A stretch of DNA of 49,003 bases from an uncultured Clostridium sp. (lineage in GTDB: Bacteria > Bacillota > Clostridia > TANB77 > CAG-508), in NCBI GenBank assembly GCA_900552655.1, contig USAE01000005.1, positions 1 through 49,003 of the forward strand. The letters are read 5' to 3'. Position numbers and translations under genes: made by a program. Below, in pieces: positions 10,483 to 18,823 of this stretch. Each line of letters starts with the position of its first letter. Positions within the stretch are counted from its first letter, which is position 1. The notes beneath the pieces were generated by a model that was not told the DNA's origin, made no database searches, and was given only the letters and a program-made list of their open reading frames with translations.

Positions 10483-10559
10483 ATTATTCTCCTTTCGATA
10501 TCTTAATTATTATTATTTTCAATTTTCATTATCATATACTATTTTTGCATTTTTTGCAA

Positions 10560-10982
10560 CTATTTTTTCTCTTCTTTTCGCATATATGTTTCTAAAATGT
10601 ATACAGCAGCTATAGTATCTACAATATTTTTTTTATTTTTCTTATTTACATCTAAAAAATTCATAGTTTTGTGCGCTTGAACTGTTGTTAATCTTTCATC
10701 TATTTTTTCTACAGGCATTTTTCCAAATTTACACTTTAATTTATGAATAAATTTTTCTGTTTTTTCAGCACGTACAGTTTTTTCACCTCTTAAATTTAAT
10801 GGCATACCTATTACTATTTTTTCTACATTATATTCATTTACTATTTCTTCAATTTCTCTAAGTAAAATTTTGTCACTATTTTGATTGTTTATGGTTTTTA
10901 ATCCTTGTGCTGTAATGCCTAATGGATCTGTTATAGCAATACCTGTTCTTACATCGCCATAATCTATTCCTAAAATTCTCAT
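10560..10982 (-). CDS. ruvX: RuvX/YqgF family Holliday-junction-resolvase-like nuclease
   Basis: A 140-residue RNase H-fold protein. GIDYGDVRTGIAITDP opens with the catalytic Asp; VIGMPLNLRGE and the C-terminal DERLTTVQAHKT follow, with a further Asp in the segment NIVDTIAAVYILETY. Family members are reported in pre-16S rRNA 5' maturation and are annotated as putative Holliday junction resolvases. Its start is one base after the ireB stop codon, so the two are a tight operon pair. Confidence 0.93.
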   Translation of the reverse strand: MRILGIDYGDVRTGIAITDPLGITAQGLKTINNQNSDKILLREIEEIVNEYNVEKIVIGMPLNLRGEKTVRAEKTEKFIHKLKCKFGKMPVEKIDERLTTVQAHKTMNFLDVNKKNKKNIVDTIAAVYILETYMRKEEKK

Positions 10983-10983
10983 A

Positions 10984-11244
10984 TTACTCTTCTTCTAACC
11001 CTATATAATTTTTAACCATTTTTTCTAATAGCTCGTCACGTTCTATTAATCTTATTTTATTTCTCGCATCATTATAACTTGTAATATAAGTTGGATCTCC
11101 AGATAGTATATATCCTACAATTTGGTTTATTGGATTATATCCTTTTTCTACTAAAGCATCATAAACCTCTTTTAAGATTTCCTTTACTTTAATATTTGCA
11201 TCTCTTTCTACTTTAAAACTCATTGTTTTATCAAAATTTGCCAT
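10984..11244 (-). CDS. ireB: IreB family regulatory phosphoprotein (YrzL, UPF0297)
   Basis: An 86-residue protein with the family hallmarks: TMSFKVERD near the N-terminus and the conserved segment ALVEKGYNPINQIVGYILSG, then DPTYITSYNDARN. In Enterococcus, IreB is phosphorylated by the PASTA kinase IreK and restrains intrinsic cephalosporin resistance. The phosphoacceptor threonines near the N-terminus (Thr7 in this copy is a candidate) cannot be confirmed by reading. Good GGAGGAAG ribosome binding site; 15 bases after the GGDEF-like gene. Confidence 0.93.
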   Translation of the reverse strand: MANFDKTMSFKVERDANIKVKEILKEVYDALVEKGYNPINQIVGYILSGDPTYITSYNDARNKIRLIERDELLEKMVKNYIGLEEE

Positions 11245-11259
11245 ACTTCCTTCCTCCTT

Positions 11260-12381
11260 TTAAATATAATTTATATCACTTTCATTTTTATTTGCATTAT
11301 CTATATATTCTTCTAATTTTTTAGTTAATCCATCCATAGATGTTCCTTTATAATATGATGTTAATACAAAGTTTAGTCTTGGGCTAACATATATTTCTTC
11401 TTTATTTTTTACATTAGCTATTGCTTTGTCATCTAAATCTGGATGTATTTGCATTTCTTCTATTTGGGCTTTTATGTCTTCTAAAAAGTTTGCAACATCT
11501 TCAGATTGAACACCTGAAAATACTATTACAAATTTAGGTCCCATATAGCGTACAAATAGATATTCTTTAGATATATTGCTTTCGAAAAATTTACTTACTT
11601 CTGTAATTACTTTATTACCTAAGTGTCTACTTATTTTTTCATTTATTTCTTCTATATTAGTAATTCTAAACATACATACTGTTGAAATTGTATATTTGTC
11701 TATCTCTTTTTTGCCTAAGCCATATAAGTATTCAGCAGAATTTAGTCCTGTAAATAAATCTTGTCTTACTGTATTTTCTACTGTATTTTGGTATTGAACC
11801 GTTTTTAGTATAGTTACTATATTATCTCTAATTACTTCTATTATTGCTGTATCTATTGAATCAAAAGCATGTATTTCGCTACTTTCTATTAACCAATAAC
11901 CAATATAAACATTATCTATATATAAAGGAAAGAACATTGCAGATTTTGCTCGTCCAAATTCCATTTTTTGATATGGTAACTTTTCTGATTCTTTTTCTAC
12001 AGTTATATATTTTGGTGTTGCTGTTGCAATACTATCTTTAAATATTTCTTCATCACCTAATTCGGTTAAAGTTTGCCAATGTTTTTCATCAACATTTGAA
12101 GCTTTTAAATCATATTCTGCACCATTGAATACTACTATTGTTGAATATTTTAATATACTATATTTATTTAAAATAATTTCATTTATTTTTTGTATTTTTT
12201 CTTCTACACTTGAATATTCGCCTATTGTATCCATGAAATTTTGTAATACATTTAACCCATTTATTTTTTCACTTATATTGCTGAATTTGGCTATCTTTTT
12301 GTGAATAGAAATATTATATATCATTAATGCTATTATTATGCAAACCAATATAACTATAGTTACTAATATTGCTACTGTCAA
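11260..12381 (-). CDS. membrane-anchored GAF / degenerate GGDEF protein
   Basis: A 373-residue protein. Residues 3-22 form one membrane segment. Residues about 45-195 look like a GAF-type sensor domain. From about 205 the protein follows the GGDEF fold: QDLFTGLN stands at the usual DxLTGLxN position, but the active-site GGDEF is replaced by MGPKF (280-284). It is therefore unlikely to make cyclic di-GMP, and more likely binds a ligand or partner. It is third in a probable operon after the pilin-like and TadZ-like genes, with 23 bases to the latter, and before ireB. The fold assignment is from motif reading, not a profile search. Confidence 0.65.
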   Translation of the reverse strand: MTVAILVTIVILVCIIIALMIYNISIHKKIAKFSNISEKINGLNVLQNFMDTIGEYSSVEEKIQKINEIILNKYSILKYSTIVVFNGAEYDLKASNVDEKHWQTLTELGDEEIFKDSIATATPKYITVEKESEKLPYQKMEFGRAKSAMFFPLYIDNVYIGYWLIESSEIHAFDSIDTAIIEVIRDNIVTILKTVQYQNTVENTVRQDLFTGLNSAEYLYGLGKKEIDKYTISTVCMFRITNIEEINEKISRHLGNKVITEVSKFFESNISKEYLFVRYMGPKFVIVFSGVQSEDVANFLEDIKAQIEEMQIHPDLDDKAIANVKNKEEIYVSPRLNFVLTSYYKGTSMDGLTKKLEEYIDNANKNESDINYI

Positions 12382-12404
12382 AACTTTTTCACCCCTATAT
12401 TATT

Positions 12405-14750
12405 TTAAAAATTTTTCTTCATTTGATTTAATGTGTCATTCATTTCGTTTGAAAATCTAGTTCTTTCATAACTGTTATTGCTTTTAACATTTTTATTTGA
12501 AGTTGCTGTTGGTTCCATTAGTGGATATACCATATTTTCTAATGTTCTTAATGATTGTAAGAATTCTTTTGAATATCCATTTAAAGATATTTTACAATTT
12601 ACTAATCCTTCTAAATATTTTGAATATGTAGCTATTTCGAATGGAATTGTGCAATACTTAGCTGTTTCTCTGTTAAATAATTCTCTCATGAATGACATTG
12701 ATGGGTCATTATAGAAAGATAATCCTCCTATAATATTTTTTACTGTTAGTGTTTTTACTGGTAATTCTTTGTTTATTACAATTCTTAAATTTTCTGGTTG
12801 ATAGATATTTTTACTTTGTAAATCTCTAAAGAATGCTGTAAGTGGTTGTATTGTTAATATATCCATACTTTGTACTAAATATATTTCTTGTGATGCTGCA
12901 AAATATCCAAAATCTGTTTCGAAATCACAATCTATTAATACTAATGAATGATTTCTTACTAAAGTAGCTAATATTTCTTCATATCTTTCCATTGGAATAT
13001 CATCTTCTGGTAAAGCTGTATATACTGTAAGATTTTTTTCTACTTTTAAACCTGCTGCTACTCCATTTATTAAATTTGGTATACTTCTTTCTGCAATTTG
13101 TCTTAAATCTTCTTCATTTTCTGTATATATATAATATGCATTTCTATTTTTTGTTGCATCTAATATTGCTACATCTATTCCTTTCTTAGCTAAACTAAGT
13201 GCTAAATTATTTACTAGGAATGATGTTCCATTTTTACTTGTTCCAACAAAAGTTACTATTTTCTTTTCTCTTGTTAATAACGCATTTATAGAATCTGTAG
13301 GATATGTTCTTCTTGTATTTGTTAATTTTGTTTGACTATAGTCGTTTGAACCATTAGATGAATTTAAATTAAAAGTATTATATCCATTATTTATATTATT
13401 TGCTGTGATATCATCTATTTGTGTGTTATCATCAAAGCCTGGCATTGTATTTATTATGCTTGAGTCGTCATCGTCAAAGCCCGGCATACTATTTGCTACA
13501 GAATCGTCATCATCGTCAAATCCTGGCATAGTATTTACTGTTACCTCATCGTCATCATCATCAAAACCTGGCATGCTATTTACTGGTAAATCGTCGTCAA
13601 CATCATCAAATCCTGGCATTGCATTTACTTGTAAATCATCATCATCGTCAAATCCTGGCATTACATTAGCTGTAGACACCTCTTCTTCTACTTTCTTCTT
13701 AGGAGGTCTTCCCCTTCTTTTTGGTTCATTTTCTTCTGCTTTTACTATATTCTCTTCTACTTTTTTCTTAGGAGGTCTTCCTCTTCTTTTTGGTTTTACT
13801 TCTTCTACTGGTTCTACTATGTCCTCATCTAAAGAATCTATTATTGGCTCTATTGGCTCTGGTATATTTAAACCTGATGACTTTTGTATCTTAGAAGGCA
13901 TTTTCTTTACATTATTTGTATTAACAGCTGAAGGAATTATAACTGGTCTTCCAAGATTCTTTTTACTATTTGCAGTTTCTATAAATCCAATTTTTAGCCC
14001 ATTATCATCATTTTCATTATTTTTAACAGAACTTGTACCGTTAGCTTTTCCTCCTGTAATTGACATTATTTGTTGATATTTAGGTGAGCTTTCTTCTAAT
14101 ATTGCTTTTACATTTAAAGGTAAAAAGTTAGCTATAACTTTCAATTGAACATCTGTATATTGCTGAGCTATAGAATCAAAACTATCTACACATTTTTGTT
14201 CATCTCTACCAATCTTTTTATAGTGTGCTAAAATACTTTGTATTTCTGATTCGCTAACATCATTTTCACTTTCTGATTGATATGTTACCTCTTCTGAATC
14301 AATTTTATAATATAATTTTGCTTCTTTCTTTGTTCTTGGAACTTTTATTAATTTACAAATTTCATCTATGTTTCTATCTGTTCCTATTAGAGCATTATAT
14401 ATTCCTATACTAAATAATTTTATTAATATTTCATCTGATTTTGTACGTCTATCTGAACTTATTAATATTATTGGAGTATCTGATCTTGATGTATTTGTAG
14501 CTTCGTCACTAATATTATCTAATCTTTCAAATATAAATCTATCTATTTGCTCATAATTATTATTTGTAAAAGGCTCCAAGTCTTCACTTATTATGATTCT
14601 ATCATAAGTGTTATCTTTTTGTAACTCTTTTAAAATAGCATTAAAATAATATACGTTTTTATAAGATATTATTTCTTTATATTCATTTTGATATTTTTTT
14701 ATAATGGATTTTGATATCTTCTCATTATTTACTGCAAATAATATTTTCAT
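12405..14750 (-). CDS. TadZ/CpaE-like protein with AT-hook-like motifs, MPGFDD repeats and a degenerate P-loop
   Basis: A 781-residue modular protein. Residues 1-135 resemble a degenerate receiver domain. Residues 136-230 are helical and end in PLNVKAILEE. Two basic KRRGRPPKKK motifs (321-330, 344-353) resemble AT-hooks. Six acidic MPGFDD repeats fill 363-441. Residues 495-740 follow the ParA/MinD/CpaE fold. The P-loop reads GTSKNGTS (503-510), so the Walker lysine of GxxxxGK[TS] is replaced by Thr. Receiver plus atypical ParA is the layout known for TadZ/CpaE pilus-localisation proteins, but no Tad secretion genes lie nearby. The start overlaps the GRP... upstream gene region by spacing only: 3 bases separate it from the pilin-like gene. 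Role unknown; ATP hydrolysis is doubtful. Confidence 0.7.
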   Translation of the reverse strand: MKILFAVNNEKISKSIIKKYQNEYKEIISYKNVYYFNAILKELQKDNTYDRIIISEDLEPFTNNNYEQIDRFIFERLDNISDEATNTSRSDTPIILISSDRRTKSDEILIKLFSIGIYNALIGTDRNIDEICKLIKVPRTKKEAKLYYKIDSEEVTYQSESENDVSESEIQSILAHYKKIGRDEQKCVDSFDSIAQQYTDVQLKVIANFLPLNVKAILEESSPKYQQIMSITGGKANGTSSVKNNENDDNGLKIGFIETANSKKNLGRPVIIPSAVNTNNVKKMPSKIQKSSGLNIPEPIEPIIDSLDEDIVEPVEEVKPKRRGRPPKKKVEENIVKAEENEPKRRGRPPKKKVEEEVSTANVMPGFDDDDDLQVNAMPGFDDVDDDLPVNSMPGFDDDDDEVTVNTMPGFDDDDDSVANSMPGFDDDDSSIINTMPGFDDNTQIDDITANNINNGYNTFNLNSSNGSNDYSQTKLTNTRRTYPTDSINALLTREKKIVTFVGTSKNGTSFLVNNLALSLAKKGIDVAILDATKNRNAYYIYTENEEDLRQIAERSIPNLINGVAAGLKVEKNLTVYTALPEDDIPMERYEEILATLVRNHSLVLIDCDFETDFGYFAASQEIYLVQSMDILTIQPLTAFFRDLQSKNIYQPENLRIVINKELPVKTLTVKNIIGGLSFYNDPSMSFMRELFNRETAKYCTIPFEIATYSKYLEGLVNCKISLNGYSKEFLQSLRTLENMVYPLMEPTATSNKNVKSNNSYERTRFSNEMNDTLNQMKKNF
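13428..13664 (-). repeat. six in-frame coding repeats for MPGFDD in the TadZ-like gene
   Basis: Six units of roughly 36-45 bases encode N-x-M-P-G-F-D-D followed by 1-4 further acidic residues. The third residue of each unit is variable (Val, Ala, Ser, Thr), while MPGFDD is invariant. DNA copies are similar but not identical, so selection on the peptide rather than very recent duplication is likely. It lies between the basic AT-hook-like motifs (about 13690-13800) and the ParA-like domain. Confidence 0.9.
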
Positions 14751-14753
14751 TTG

Positions 14754-15164
14754 TTAACCCCTCCAACCTTTTACAACTATAGCAAATATAAGTGGTAATA
14801 GTTGTGTTATTACTAATACAGTTATACATCCTATCATTATTCCAAAGCCTCTATCTCTTTCATCAAGCTTACGAATACCTATTATTTGATAAATTCCTCC
14901 AATGGCTATTCCTACAAAGCATGCAGGTATACTATATATTCTTACTGCATTTAGTATGTATGCAGCAAGCCCATATGCATCTGAGCCATATTCTTCTTTA
15001 TAATCTTCTAATTTTTTTTCTGAATTTTCTTTTATTTGAACTAATTGCCCTGCGCCTTGTGCTTCTAATTGATCTACTGAATCTGCATATACTATTTGTG
15101 TACTTAATACAAATAATGTTATTATGAAGCAACAAGTAAGTACTTTTCCTATTATTTTATTCAT
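14754..15164 (-). CDS. small secreted/membrane protein, pilin-like (VirB2/TrbC-like layout)
   Basis: A 136-residue protein with a signal peptide (cleavage likely after VYA, about residue 27), a short charged Gln/Glu-rich segment (28-62) and two long hydrophobic helices (about 66-92 and 104-129) ending in KGWRG. This layout is shared by VirB2/TrbC-type pilin subunits and several small conjugation-associated membrane proteins, but I see no sequence signature that settles it. The stop lies 3 bases before the TadZ-like start, so the two are almost certainly co-translated. No other secretion genes are in the window. Function unknown. Confidence 0.6.
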   Translation of the reverse strand: MNKIIGKVLTCCFIITLFVLSTQIVYADSVDQLEAQGAGQLVQIKENSEKKLEDYKEEYGSDAYGLAAYILNAVRIYSIPACFVGIAIGGIYQIIGIRKLDERDRGFGIMIGCITVLVITQLLPLIFAIVVKGWRG

Positions 15165-15192
15165 TAGGTTTTTACCCCTTTCTGCTTGATAT

Positions 15193-15198
15193 ATTATA
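15193..15198 (-). promoter_or_regulatory. -10 box candidate for the pilin-like/TadZ-like operon
   Basis: A perfect TATAAT on the minus strand, 29 bases upstream of the pilin-like start codon. The -35 region at the right distance (GATAGT) is poor, so an activator or another sigma factor may be needed. Tentative. Confidence 0.35.
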
Positions 15199-15267
15199 CC
15201 CTATTATCATACAATACTATCTTCAAAATATCAATAATTTATAGCTATTTTTTTAAATTCTACAAAA

Positions 15268-15353
15268 AAAGCATGACTAAATTTTTCTATTTAATGAATT
15301 TCACAAGAAAATCTAAGGTAGAGCATAATTCCTTAGCACAGAAATTTCTCATA
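15268..15353 (+). repeat. two-copy intergenic motif, copy A
   Basis: About 85 bases from GCATGACTAA to TTTCTCATAC, closely similar to 22235-22317 (copy B). Shared blocks are AAAAAAGCATG, AAGAAAATCTAAGGTA, CATAATTC and ACAGAAATTTCTC. In copy A the outer helix predicted for copy B is broken by mismatches. It lies between uppP and the pilin-like gene, overlapping neither. The direction is given to match copy B; no promoter is evident for copy A on the plus strand. Confidence 0.75.
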
Positions 15354-15355
15354 CT

Positions 15356-15385
15356 ACAAAAAAAGATAGAGAAAAACTCTATCTT
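15356..15385 (-). terminator. terminator after uppP
   Basis: On the minus strand AAGATAGAG pairs with CTCTATCTT around a TTTTT loop, and the 3' arm continues into a run of seven T. It overlaps the uppP stop codon and ends the ppa-TPR-dpaA-uppP run. Confidence 0.88.
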
Positions 15386-16178
15386 ATACTCTGTTTATAA
15401 ATAATAATAATACAACAATACCTATAATAATTCTATATATAGCAAATATTTTAAAATCACCTTTTTGTAAGTATTTTAGTAAAAATTTAATTACTACTAT
15501 TCCAACTAAAAAGCTTACTAATATTCCTATAAAAAATGGTACACTAAAAACAAAATCTTTTAATTTAAATATTGTAGCTGCCAACACTATTGGAGCAGAC
15601 AACATAAAAGAATACTTAGCTGCTGATTCCCTTTCTATTCCCATTGCTCTAGCTGTTGTCATTGTTACTCCAGATCTAGAAACACCTGGTATAAAAGCTA
15701 ATGCTTGCGACAAACCTATTAAGAAAGTTTGTTTAAAATTCATTTCCTCATATTTTACTTTTGATTTTGCCTTTCTATCTATTATATATAAAATTATACC
15801 CATAAAAATTAAAGCACAACCTATAATTTCTGGTCTTGTTAATATGTCTGAACAATAATGGTCTAATAAATAACCAATAATTCCTCCCGGAATTGTTGCG
15901 AATACTATATACCAAAACATTTTTCCTTCAAATGTTTTTTTCTTTTTTACAACTTGGTCATATCCACCCTTTATTAATTTTATCCAATCTTTAAAGAAGA
16001 ATATTCCTATTGCAAGTAATGTACCAAAATGCAATGCTACATCAAAATCACCTATTTCACCCCAACCAAAGATCCATGGTATTATGAATAAATGTGCAGA
16101 GCTTGATATTGGTAATAGTTCTGTAAGACCTTGAACTGCTCCTAATATTATTGCTCTAAAAATTGTTATTTCCATCAT
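15384..16178 (-). CDS. uppP: undecaprenyl-diphosphatase, UppP/BacA family
   Basis: A 264-residue polytopic membrane protein with about eight hydrophobic segments. Two family motifs are visible: QGLTELLPISSSAHL (about residues 15-29) and PGVSRSGVTM (about 163-172), which together form the active site facing the outer side. It dephosphorylates undecaprenyl pyrophosphate to recycle the lipid carrier for cell wall polymers and contributes to bacitracin tolerance. It follows dpaA by 18 bases with a GGGAG ribosome binding site and is the last gene of its operon. Confidence 0.96.
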   Translation of the reverse strand: MMEITIFRAIILGAVQGLTELLPISSSAHLFIIPWIFGWGEIGDFDVALHFGTLLAIGIFFFKDWIKLIKGGYDQVVKKKKTFEGKMFWYIVFATIPGGIIGYLLDHYCSDILTRPEIIGCALIFMGIILYIIDRKAKSKVKYEEMNFKQTFLIGLSQALAFIPGVSRSGVTMTTARAMGIERESAAKYSFMLSAPIVLAATIFKLKDFVFSVPFFIGILVSFLVGIVVIKFLLKYLQKGDFKIFAIYRIIIGIVVLLLFINRV

Positions 16179-16196
16179 TTTATGTTTCTCCCTTAT

Positions 16197-17054
16197 CTAA
16201 TTGTTTTTTAAGTCTTTTATTATATTTTCTAATGTTTCTTTTATAAATTCTGCTGAAGTTATAGGAGCAACTCTACCAGGTAGTGAAAGCGCCCAAATCA
16301 TTTTTATTCCTAGTTCTTTTGCACTATTTCTGTCAACACCACCAGGATTTGAAGCAATGTCTATTATAATACAATCTTTTTTTACTTTTTTTAATCTTTC
16401 TTTATTTAATATAATATGAGGAATTGTGTTTATTATTACATCAAACTTATTTAATTCTTCATCTAATTCATCTAGTAAAATTGGATTATATCCATATGCT
16501 TTTATCCATGCACAATTAACAGTTGTTCTGGTTTCGCAGTATACTTCTGCCCCAATTCCTTTTAACATATTTGATAAGATTTTACTTACTCTACCAAATC
16601 CCATAACTAAAATTTTGCTACCATGCAAAGTTTTTGTTGATTCTTCCATTGCGATTTGTATTGTTCCTTCAGCTGTAGCTATTGTGTTTAAAACAGTTAA
16701 CTCTTCTCTTTTTAATAAGTCTATCACTTTAGTTTCACTAAATTTTTGATAAAGCTCCTCTTCTATTCTTCCTGCAATAAATGTTTTTCCTTTAATATAT
16801 TTTGCAACTTCTTCAATTGATATTTTGTTCTTACTAAATGGCGTATTAACATTAACCCCATCACTTGTGAAAGGAATTGAGCTTACAATGATATCTGATT
16901 TTTCTGAAACCTCTTCTATACTTTTGCATTTTTGTATATCATCTATGTTTGCTTGTTCTAATCCATATGTATATACATTATAACCATCTGCATTTAGCAT
17001 ATCTACAAGTTTAACAATTCTTAAATCTCCACCTATAATCGAAATATTTTTCAT
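16197..17054 (-). CDS. dpaA: dipicolinate synthase subunit A
   Basis: A 285-residue protein with an N-terminal nucleotide-binding fold (ISIIGGDLRIVKLVDML) and a second Rossmann motif ILVMGFGRVSK near 148. The family-typical stretches CEAR/CETRTTVNCAW, DVIINTIPHIIL and DIASNPGGVD are present. DpaA (SpoVFA) makes dipicolinic acid from a lysine-pathway intermediate together with the flavoprotein DpaB, for spore-core calcium dipicolinate. dpaB usually follows directly; here the next gene is uppP and no dpaB is in the window. The gap to the TPR gene upstream is 10 bases. Control by SigK would be expected, yet it sits in a housekeeping-looking operon. Confidence 0.9.
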   Translation of the reverse strand: MKNISIIGGDLRIVKLVDMLNADGYNVYTYGLEQANIDDIQKCKSIEEVSEKSDIIVSSIPFTSDGVNVNTPFSKNKISIEEVAKYIKGKTFIAGRIEEELYQKFSETKVIDLLKREELTVLNTIATAEGTIQIAMEESTKTLHGSKILVMGFGRVSKILSNMLKGIGAEVYCETRTTVNCAWIKAYGYNPILLDELDEELNKFDVIINTIPHIILNKERLKKVKKDCIIIDIASNPGGVDRNSAKELGIKMIWALSLPGRVAPITSAEFIKETLENIIKDLKNN

Positions 17055-17064
17055 ATTAAGCCTC

Positions 17065-18270
17065 CTATAAATTTTCTCTTTCTTCTTTTTGTATATTTAT
17101 TTCTTTTCCTTTTGTAATATTCATATTTTTTAAATCATTTTTACTTATTTTTCCTACTAATAAATAAGTTTCTTCAAGATGACTTTTTACTAGCAATTCT
17201 GGCTTTGTCATGCTTGTTTTCTTTCTGATTATTTTATTTATATTTTTAGGAATATATCTTTCTATTGTTAAAAATATCGGATCATTTGCAGCTTTTTTTG
17301 CAAATGAACTATCCAAGTTTATTGCTCTATCTAAATAGTTTATAGCTCTTTCTCTTTCTCCTTTTATTATGTATATTCTAGCTAATTGATAGCAACTATC
17401 TGGCTCTGTATCTTCAACTTTCATACCCTCTATAAAATATTTTTCTGCTTCATCTAAATCATCATATAGCATAGATATTAAACCTAAATTATAATAACCT
17501 TTATAGTTTAGTGCATTTATATTTGCAGCCTTTTCATAACAAGTTTTTGCACTTTGGAAATCATTTAATCTTGTATATGCAATTCCTAAATTATAGTATA
17601 TCTCAAAACTATCTTTGTTATTATATTTTAAAGCTGTCATGTAAACATTTATTGCTTCTTTAAAATTTTCTTGTTCACACAATAATCCACCTAATAATTT
17701 TGAAGCATTATAATAATCTGGCTTTATATGAATTAAATTGTTTAACATTTCTATTGCTTCTTCTTTTTGATCTAAGTCCACTAATAGTTTAGCTATTTTA
17801 TAATATGAATCATAATCTTTTTTGTTAATATCTATAGCTTTAACATATTCATCTATAGCTTTTCTCATTCCACCTTCTTTTTCATAGTTTTGAGCAAGCA
17901 ATTTATGGCCATTATAACTTTCTGGATATTTATTAATTAAATTTATTAATAGTCTTTTACATTCTCTATTATTATTTAAAAAACTACATATTTTTGCCAA
18001 TAAAATATATAACCATTCTGAAAAATTTAATCCATACTTTTCTAATAAAATTATAGCAAATGGTAATACTACTGCTAATAAATATGTAATTACCCTAACA
18101 TACGTCCCTAAAAATCTTCCAATTAATAATTCTATCAATCCTATTGCTATTCCTATTGCTTCTAGTATTAATGGTGCCACATAAGCTGTATCATTCTTTT
18201 TTATTATCTTAAAGAAGATTATTATAAAAAGAGAAAAGGATAATATATTAAAAATGATTCTTTCTAACAT
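17065..18270 (-). CDS. membrane protein with TPR repeats
   Basis: A 401-residue protein. Three hydrophobic segments (about 3-21, 29-50, 58-77) are followed by a cytoplasmic or exported array of about six TPR units (about 115-335), recognisable by repeats such as YNLGIAYTRLNDFQSAKTCYEKA and YYNLGLISMLYDDLDEAEKYF. The C-terminal 60 residues are charged and not recognisable. TPR arrays bind proteins; the partner is unknown. The gene is 22 bases after ppa and 10 bases before dpaA, so it belongs to the same transcript. Confidence 0.8.
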   Translation of the reverse strand: MLERIIFNILSFSLFIIIFFKIIKKNDTAYVAPLILEAIGIAIGLIELLIGRFLGTYVRVITYLLAVVLPFAIILLEKYGLNFSEWLYILLAKICSFLNNNRECKRLLINLINKYPESYNGHKLLAQNYEKEGGMRKAIDEYVKAIDINKKDYDSYYKIAKLLVDLDQKEEAIEMLNNLIHIKPDYYNASKLLGGLLCEQENFKEAINVYMTALKYNNKDSFEIYYNLGIAYTRLNDFQSAKTCYEKAANINALNYKGYYNLGLISMLYDDLDEAEKYFIEGMKVEDTEPDSCYQLARIYIIKGERERAINYLDRAINLDSSFAKKAANDPIFLTIERYIPKNINKIIRKKTSMTKPELLVKSHLEETYLLVGKISKNDLKNMNITKGKEINIQKEERENL

Positions 18271-18292
18271 TTCTTTTTCCCCACATTCTAAT

Positions 18293-18823
18293 TTATCTTA
18301 AAAATTTCTCATTATAATTTTTTATACATTTTTCTATTATTTTTTCTGCTGTTTCTCTACCACACATTTCTTTTACTTCTGTCTTTTTGTTCTCTAATTG
18401 TTTATACACTTCAAAAAAATGCATAATTTCTGCTGAGTATTGTTCTGATAATTCATTAATATCTTTATAATCATTTAAGAACGGATCTGACTTTGGTATT
18501 GCAATTATTTTTTCATCTAGGTCATCATTATCTGTCATTATCATTACACCTATTGGGTAACATTCTACCAATGTTAACGGAACTATCTTTTCTTGACAAA
18601 TTACTAAAACATCTAGTGGGTCACCATCATCTGCATATGTTCTTGGTATAAATCCATAATTTGCAGGATAATGTGTTGATGTATATAAAACTCTATCTAA
18701 TCTTAAAAGTCCTGTTGCTTTATCTAATTCATATTTATTTGTTCCACCTTTTTCTATTTCCACTACTGATATAAAGTCATCTTTTTTTATTCTATCTGCT
18801 GATATATCATGCCATATATTCAT
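18293..18823 (-). CDS. ppa: family I soluble inorganic pyrophosphatase
   Basis: A 176-residue enzyme. YADDGDPLDVLV is the family I signature with the metal-binding Asp residues (DxDPxD pattern), preceded by the segment RVLYTSTHYPANYGFIPRT and followed by MIMTDNDDLDEKIIAIP. It hydrolyses pyrophosphate to phosphate in the cytoplasm with magnesium. Length is normal for the bacterial type. The start has a GGAGG ribosome binding site. A second, unrelated pyrophosphatase (family II, ppaC) is encoded about 5.4 kb away. Confidence 0.95.
   Translation of the reverse strand: MNIWHDISADRIKKDDFISVVEIEKGGTNKYELDKATGLLRLDRVLYTSTHYPANYGFIPRTYADDGDPLDVLVICQEKIVPLTLVECYPIGVMIMTDNDDLDEKIIAIPKSDPFLNDYKDINELSEQYSAEIMHFFEVYKQLENKKTEVKEMCGRETAEKIIEKCIKNYNEKFLR

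Noticed and set aside
13428..13664. Regularly spaced repeats resembling a CRISPR array
   Set aside because: The repeats are in frame within a long gene, short, acidic-codon rich and not identical; there are no unique spacers of constant length.
13405..14076. 223-codon Ser-rich plus-strand frame
   Set aside because: Shadow of the repeat and AT-hook-like region of the TadZ-like gene; no ribosome binding site.
12405..14750. Chromosome-partition ParA assignment
   Set aside because: The P-loop lysine is missing, there is no ParB gene or parS-like site beside it, and the N-terminal receiver-like domain fits TadZ/CpaE better.
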